From: Sulfurimonas sp. UBA6014
GTDB lineage: Bacteria > Campylobacterota > Campylobacteria > Campylobacterales > Sulfurimonadaceae
Reading direction: 5' to 3'
NCBI GenBank assembly: GCA_002428085.1
Contig: DJAA01000054.1
Coordinates: 8,020 to 18,904, forward strand
DNA length: 10,885 nucleotides
Position numbers and translations under genes: made by a program. Shown here in pieces: positions 6,415-10,885 of the stretch. Every line of letters starts with the position of its first letter. The stretch's first letter is position 1. Below the pieces are notes generated by a model, which saw only the letters and a list, made by a program, of their open reading frames with translations, was not told the DNA's origin and searched no databases.

Positions 6415-7584
6415 TTGGAAAATACAGTTGAAAAAACTGAACAGAAATTTAAATATTTCATAGAGGATTACTGGGACATATTACTTGGAATTTTTTGTAT
6501 TACCCTCGCTTTTTATTTTCATAATCACCATCAAGGTGCCCTAGCTACCCTTTTTGCAGCCATAGGAATAGGTTCACTCTCTATCACTGTCTCAGAGGTA
6601 GCTGAAATACTCTCTGACAGACTCCAAGAGCCTTATGGGAGTTTTGTCCTTACTCTTAGTGCGGTTCTTGTTGAGATTGTTCTTCTGTACATCATTTTAC
6701 TTCAAGCAGTTGCTGACCCCGAGGTAGTAAAAACCGTCAAGGGTGGTATCATCTCTGCTGTGATTGTTGACATGAACGTTCTTTTAGGTCTCGCGGTATT
6801 TTTAGGCGGTTTGCGCTTTACTGAACAAGAGCACAACAAAGAGACTTCAAGCGCGTATACAACTATTTTGCTTGTTTCAGGGATTACCCTTCTTGTTCCA
6901 GGTTTGCTGAGTCTTGGGCATCACTCCCCTTCAGTTGTAGAAGATGCTTCGGTCGTTATTGCCTCTTTACTGATGCTTTTTTACATCATTATCTTGGTGT
7001 TTCAGACTAAAACGCATACCCATTTTTTCAAACAAACAGCGAGAAGTAGGATTTTTAGAATTAAAAGAAAAATGGCAAAACAAGCTACGCATGATATTAT
7101 TGATGAAGAAGATGATTATATTTTTGAAAAATTTAATATGTTAGGACTTATCACTTCTATTTTTATATTAATTTTGATTATTGCCCTAGGGGCAGAAGTA
7201 TTTGCCAAAGATGGAATCCTTCTTGCCAAAAATCAAGGGGTATCTGCTGGTTTTTCTGGACTTATTATAGCCATTGTTGCGGTTGCTCCTGAGATAGTCA
7301 CCGCCATAAAAGCTGCTAAAAATGACGAGATACAAAGGGTGGTAAATATCGCCATGGGTGCCTCAACGGTATCGATTTTACTCACGGTACCGATTTTGAT
7401 GGTTTTAGCGTATATCAGCGGCATACGCTTTACACTTAGTTTTAATCCCCTTGAAATTGGTGCTTTGTTATTTACAGTCATTTTGGCTTGGAAAACAACA
7501 GATGATGGACATACGAACTATTTTGAGGGTATTTCTCACATTATGTTTTTCTTTGCATTTGCGATTGTTGCGTATTACTACTAA
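6415..7584 (+). CDS. chaA: ChaA-like Ca2+:H+ antiporter (CaCA superfamily)
   Basis: An inner-membrane cation/proton antiporter, probably exporting Ca2+ (family members may also move Na+ or K+). The 389-aa protein has two homologous halves of about five helices each, split by a polar loop (200-238) with an acidic cluster, DEEDD (230-234). Each half carries the exchange motif with a membrane glutamate: SAVLVEIVL (82-90, Glu87) and VAVAPEIVTA (288-297, Glu293). The stretch SEVAEILSDRLQEPYGS (60-76) is typical of ChaA rather than other Cax proteins. The start is TTG at 6415, chosen because AAGGA (6405-6409) lies five bases upstream and no nearby in-frame ATG precedes the first membrane helix. The 10-bp gap after mgtE indicates co-transcription, coupling Mg2+ entry to Ca2+ exit. 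The symbol is given at family level. Confidence 0.88.
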   Translation: MENTVEKTEQKFKYFIEDYWDILLGIFCITLAFYFHNHHQGALATLFAAIGIGSLSITVSEVAEILSDRLQEPYGSFVLTLSAVLVEIVLLYIILLQAVADPEVVKTVKGGIISAVIVDMNVLLGLAVFLGGLRFTEQEHNKETSSAYTTILLVSGITLLVPGLLSLGHHSPSVVEDASVVIASLLMLFYIIILVFQTKTHTHFFKQTARSRIFRIKRKMAKQATHDIIDEEDDYIFEKFNMLGLITSIFILILIIALGAEVFAKDGILLAKNQGVSAGFSGLIIAIVAVAPEIVTAIKAAKNDEIQRVVNIAMGASTVSILLTVPILMVLAYISGIRFTLSFNPLEIGALLFTVILAWKTTDDGHTNYFEGISHIMFFFAFAIVAYYY

Positions 7585-7590
7585 TTGAGC

Positions 7591-7603
7591 TTGCGTGTCG
7601 CAA
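7591..7603 (+). other. Small hairpin in the chaA-tamA junction
   Basis: TTGCG (7591-7595), TGT loop, CGCAA (7599-7603): a 5-bp stem lying in the 33-bp gap just before the tamA ATG, where no Shine-Dalgarno is visible. Five pairs may be chance; it is noted because it is the only structure in this gap. Confidence 0.3.
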
Positions 7604-7617
7604 ACGAAAATACACCT

Positions 7618-9318
7618 ATGAAAGTAAAAGAAAAACTTCTCCTTTTTCTTTTGTGTTTCTCGTTGCTTCATGGCGCATCTTCACCCTTGATGTTTGAGGG
7701 AAATAAGGAAATTTCTCAAAGAGAACTCTACGATATGCTTCATGTGGCGCAGCCTTATTTTTATGAGTTTTGGAAAAAAGAGCCGAGTGTAAATCCTCAA
7801 AGAGGGACTTTAATTGCACAGGCTGTCAAAAATTATTACCGCTCACGAGGTTTTTTTCATGCAAACGTCACGGTTGCTCAAAAAGAGCAAACGCTTCAAA
7901 TCACCATCGAAGAAAATCTCCCCACCCGAGTAGTCGACATAGCAATAAACTCTCAGTTAGATATCAAACCTTATATCCCTTTTACTCTTGGTATGATTTT
8001 TGACGCGCAAAAGTTTGACCAAAGCAAAAAAGATATCAAACTTTTTTATGGGGATTATGGATATTGTGATGCGGAGATTCAAACAAAAGCGTGGATAGAC
8101 ATCAAGACAAACAGTGCCTATTTGACCTATGAGACAACCCAAAATGGTCTGTGTTACTTTGATAAAATTGCCATTCTTCCTTCGCAAAATATCGACACAG
8201 ATATCATAGAGTCTTTTTTAAGCATAGAAGAGGGGAGTCTGTTTTCGACAAAAAGCATACGCCAAAGTTATGAAAATCTTTATGGCAACGAGGGGATTGC
8301 TAAAGCGCTTATCGATACAGAAGTTATCGAAAAAGGCAAAGCCCATGCAAAAGTAAGTGTCACTGAAAATGAGAAACCAATACGATTTCAAATAGGGCTT
8401 GGAGTGAGCAGTGATGAGGGTTTTATGGCGCTTCTCGGGGTAAAACATAGAAATCTTTTTGGAAACTTAAAAACACTCGCACTCAACACCCGCGTGACAC
8501 AAATCAAACAAACGATAGAGACAAACTTTGATATGCCTCTTGTGAACCATCAAGCAACAGGAGTAAAAGTTGGTTATGAAAACGAGCTTTTTTTGGGCTT
8601 TAAAGAGGAGAGAGTTTTTGGAAGTTTGTATCTCAAACAAAAAGGAGTTGAACATCAGTTTCAAGAGAGTCTTGTGTTTGATAACTCCCTTACCTATGAC
8701 TCACAAGATGAAGCGCTCTATGTTCCTGGAAGTTTGTTTCTCGCATCTCCAAAACTTGAGTGGAGTTACGATACAAGAGACAATTTTCTTAACCCTACAC
8801 AAGGGCATTTTATACGCTCAAGCGTCATGGGTTCTCTTGAGTCAGAACTCTCCGATGCCACTTACTATAAATACAATCTCTCAGGTGGTTTTATCATCCC
8901 ATTTCTCCCCTCGACGTTGGCATTTAAAGCAGATTTTGGCTCCTTGCACCTCTTTAGCGGAGACCTTCCCCCCTCCTATCTTTTTTATGCAGGCGGGATG
9001 AATAGCAACCGAGCTTATGGCTACCGAAAATTGGGCAAAATAAACGACAAAGAGGACCCTATTGGGTTTGATTCACTTTTAGAGACAACGGTTGAATACC
9101 GTTTTGGGATTTGGGAAAAATTGCGCGGTGTGGTATTTCAAGATACTACTTTTATTGCCGAAACTGCAATCCCTGACACGAGCAAAGGGTATTACTCCGC
9201 AGGGTTTGGATTGCGTTATGTCACCCCTATTGGACCATTGGGAGTTGATTTTGGATTTGATATCAATGATCCATCACGGCGGTACGCTTTTCATTTTCAC
9301 ATTGGAGAGCTCTTTTGA
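7618..9318 (+). CDS. tamA: TamA/Omp85-family outer-membrane assembly protein
   Basis: An outer-membrane beta-barrel that works with TamB in inserting barrel proteins or moving phospholipids to the outer membrane. The 566-aa product is near the E. coli TamA length (577). It opens with a signal peptide (MKVKEKLLLFLLCFSLLHGA, cut probably after Ala20). Three POTRA-like domains follow (about 23-100, 101-178, 180-255), then a 16-strand-type barrel (257-566). Barrel motifs include RNLFGN (278-283), YDTRDNFLNPTQGH (384-397), the L6-loop motif AGGMNSNRAYGYR (458-470) and a terminal GELF with Phe last. The L6 motif reads RAY where most Omp85 proteins have RGY or RGF. ATG 7618 is preferred because the signal peptide starts there; an in-frame TTG at 7585 would add 11 polar residues. 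Neither has a clear ribosome site. The stop overlaps tamB (TGATG). Confidence 0.9.
   Translation: MKVKEKLLLFLLCFSLLHGASSPLMFEGNKEISQRELYDMLHVAQPYFYEFWKKEPSVNPQRGTLIAQAVKNYYRSRGFFHANVTVAQKEQTLQITIEENLPTRVVDIAINSQLDIKPYIPFTLGMIFDAQKFDQSKKDIKLFYGDYGYCDAEIQTKAWIDIKTNSAYLTYETTQNGLCYFDKIAILPSQNIDTDIIESFLSIEEGSLFSTKSIRQSYENLYGNEGIAKALIDTEVIEKGKAHAKVSVTENEKPIRFQIGLGVSSDEGFMALLGVKHRNLFGNLKTLALNTRVTQIKQTIETNFDMPLVNHQATGVKVGYENELFLGFKEERVFGSLYLKQKGVEHQFQESLVFDNSLTYDSQDEALYVPGSLFLASPKLEWSYDTRDNFLNPTQGHFIRSSVMGSLESELSDATYYKYNLSGGFIIPFLPSTLAFKADFGSLHLFSGDLPPSYLFYAGGMNSNRAYGYRKLGKINDKEDPIGFDSLLETTVEYRFGIWEKLRGVVFQDTTFIAETAIPDTSKGYYSAGFGLRYVTPIGPLGVDFGFDINDPSRRYAFHFHIGELF
9304..9309 (+). promoter_or_regulatory. 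Ribosome binding site of tamB
   Basis: GGAGAG within the last codons of tamA, eight bases before the tamB ATG at 9318. Confidence 0.7.
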
Positions 9319-10885
9319 TGCGAAAAGTTTACCTTTTTCTCCACGTTGGCATCTTTTTACTTTTGATTCTTGGGGTTATCGTTGGATTTTTTGCTTCACA
9401 CCCGCAGGCACTTGAGTTTTTGGGAAAATATTTTTTAAAAAATACAGGTCTTCATTACACCAAAATAGAGGGTTCACCGCTTGAGGGGATGACGCTTCAT
9501 GATGTCAACTACACCGATGCCATTTTCATAAAAACTCTCCATGTAGAGTACAATGCAGCCCATCTTTTGTTGGCAACTCCTAAGATTAAAAAGGTTAAAG
9601 TTATTGGCATGAAGCTCATAGTGGCAAATCTCCCCTCGCAAACCCAGCAGAGTGGCTCTTTTTTTGGTGCGTTTGAAATCTCTCAACTTGCTTTGGAAAA
9701 TGCAAAAATCATCTTTGCAAAAGAGACCCTCTCTCTTGATGCAAACGCAACCGATGTTCATTATGACAAAGAGATTGCTATAAAAAAAATCTCTCTTGAC
9801 ATGGATAGCTCTTATGGCAAAGCTCGTCTTATGGGCGAAGTCAAAGCAAATCATTTTATTGCACAAGGAGTTCTCACTCCAAAGCCATCCATCGCCGCAA
9901 AGTATTTGGGATTTTTAGAGGGGTTTCCCAAGAGTCTGAGCGTTTCTGGAGATGCCGATTTGCAAAATATCCGTTTGCATACAACGCTTGAGAGAGTGAG
10001 TCTCGTTGGAGATAAAAATGCGACGGTGCAAAATGCAGCCATTAATTTCCATTATGATGTGAAAAAAAGCCTCTTTGATTTTGGTATTGCCTATGTTTTT
10101 TCTTACGATACATTTCAAGCAAATGTAGTGCAAAGAGTTCTTTTTGAGACTTCAGGTTTTTACACCTCCTCTTTGCAAGCTGCTCTTACAAAACAGCCTA
10201 TAGAGCTCCCTTTTAAAACTTTAAGTGCAAATTTTTCTGGAGACGATACCCATATAAAAGCCCATCTTAAAGGAGGTTCTCTAGAGCTTGATGTGTTAGG
10301 TGAAGATTTCAAGCGATTTGTTCTTCATGCAAAAAGCGAGGCACTCGAACTCTCTTTCCTCCCTGTTTTGCCCCAAGCACTGCAAAAAAATACTTTGCGC
10401 TTTCAAGCAGATGCCACTCTTGATATTGCCCCTTTTTCTCTCGAAGGGACGCTGGCTTCGCAAGGGGAGTTTTGCACGCTAGAGGGGGAGTTTAGCCTCC
10501 AAGAGCAGTCTCAGATTTTTAAAGCAACGCTGTATCCAAAAGAGACCTCAGAGTTATGGGAGAAGTACCATCTTGAGAGGCTCTCGCCTATAAACCTTGC
10601 TTATATGCGTAGTGAAAAAGGCGAATTTTTGACTCTTGATGCAAATATCCTCCACCTCACTCTTTTTAAAAATGCTCATACCTATGAGGGTTGGGGCAAT
10701 GTGGGCTCGGCACAATTTGACACTCAAGTAAAACTAGAAAATCAAAAAAGTATCACACTACGTGCCAAAATCCCCTCAGTTCGCAGACTTGTGGAGGAGT
10801 TATCGCCAGAAACTTTTCATGATACGCTGTATGTTGATGCGCAAGCAGAGGTAAATGCTACGCTTGATTTATCCAAAAAACCGCT
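9318..10885 (+). CDS. tamB: TamB, inner-membrane-anchored translocation/assembly protein (5' part, cut by window end)
   Basis: TamB spans the periplasm as a long hydrophobic groove (beta-taco) from an inner-membrane anchor to TamA. It belongs to the AsmA-like/bridge-like lipid transfer group. The frame is open for 522 codons from the ATG to the window edge without a stop; full TamB proteins often exceed 800-1000 residues and the defining C-terminal DUF490 domain lies outside. What is seen: a short basic start (MRKV), one membrane helix (about 5-25), then the typical TamB/AsmA entry segment TGLHYTKIEGSPLEGMTLHD (about 43-62) and LHVEYNAAHLL (about 73-83). Alternating beta-rich repeats follow. 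There is no signal cleavage site, which fits an uncleaved anchor. The start shares one base with the tamA stop (TGATG), so the two are translationally coupled. The call rests on the N-terminal pattern plus position after tamA. Confidence 0.88.
   Translation, partial: MRKVYLFLHVGIFLLLILGVIVGFFASHPQALEFLGKYFLKNTGLHYTKIEGSPLEGMTLHDVNYTDAIFIKTLHVEYNAAHLLLATPKIKKVKVIGMKLIVANLPSQTQQSGSFFGAFEISQLALENAKIIFAKETLSLDANATDVHYDKEIAIKKISLDMDSSYGKARLMGEVKANHFIAQGVLTPKPSIAAKYLGFLEGFPKSLSVSGDADLQNIRLHTTLERVSLVGDKNATVQNAAINFHYDVKKSLFDFGIAYVFSYDTFQANVVQRVLFETSGFYTSSLQAALTKQPIELPFKTLSANFSGDDTHIKAHLKGGSLELDVLGEDFKRFVLHAKSEALELSFLPVLPQALQKNTLRFQADATLDIAPFSLEGTLASQGEFCTLEGEFSLQEQSQIFKATLYPKETSELWEKYHLERLSPINLAYMRSEKGEFLTLDANILHLTLFKNAHTYEGWGNVGSAQFDTQVKLENQKSITLRAKIPSVRRLVEELSPETFHDTLYVDAQAEVNATLDLSKKP

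Noticed and set aside
7630..7677. Lipoprotein signal in TamA (Cys in the signal peptide)
   Set aside because: The residues before the Cys (LFLL) do not form a lipobox, the Cys is in the middle of the hydrophobic core, and Omp85 barrels use signal peptidase I sites such as HGA before SS.
9474..10133. Minus-strand open frames opposite tamB
   Set aside because: They lie antisense to a 522-codon open frame with TamB-like sequence, show no recognisable motifs and have no ribosome sites that I can see.

Overview
This 10.9 kb window looks like ordinary chromosome from a low-to-moderate GC member of the Campylobacterota (formerly Epsilonproteobacteria), possibly near Sulfurimonas. The basis is the protein families and their residue style, AT-rich promoters with a T-rich stretch before TATAAT, Lys/Ile/Phe-rich proteins, tight gene packing and TTG start use. 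The lineage is inferred from sequence character, not from a search. No RNA genes, insertion sequences, phage genes or CRISPR arrays are visible.

The layout is two divergent gene blocks around a 167-bp intergenic region (4870-5036). The left block is on the minus strand and reads ppk2 (polyphosphate kinase 2), rimB (retropepsin-like protease), rimK (ATP-grasp glutamate ligase), an M42-like zinc metallopeptidase, and a Kef-type (CPA2) cation:proton antiporter with an NAD-binding RCK domain. Gaps are 25 bp, a 4-bp ATGA overlap, 19 bp and 4 bp, so this is very probably one transcript. It may continue past position 1. The right block is on the plus strand and reads mgtE (Mg2+ channel), a ChaA-like Ca2+/H+ antiporter, tamA (Omp85-family outer-membrane barrel) and tamB (inner-membrane-anchored partner). 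Gaps are 10 bp, 33 bp and a TGATG overlap. tamB is cut by the right edge; it is open from its ATG to base 10885 with no stop in 522 codons.

Functionally, the left block joins polyphosphate metabolism, protein polyglutamylation (RimK adds Glu to ribosomal protein S6 in E. coli; RimB trims it) and a metallopeptidase that could act on Glu-rich peptides, plus potassium/pH control. The right block pairs divalent-cation transport with outer-membrane protein assembly. Each intergenic edge holds a plausible sigma70 promoter: an extended -10 facing ppk2 and a perfect TATAAT facing mgtE.

The most unusual sequence structure is a perfect 16-bp inverted repeat with a 2-bp spacer (1073-1106) inside the kef coding region, located where the protein has a loop between two membrane helices. 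It lacks a T-tract, so it is not an intrinsic terminator. Second is an A10 homopolymer in codons 3-6 of rimB, a possible slippage site. I see no convincing wholly new system; the best candidate for undescribed biology is the ppk2-rimB-rimK-peptidase linkage.
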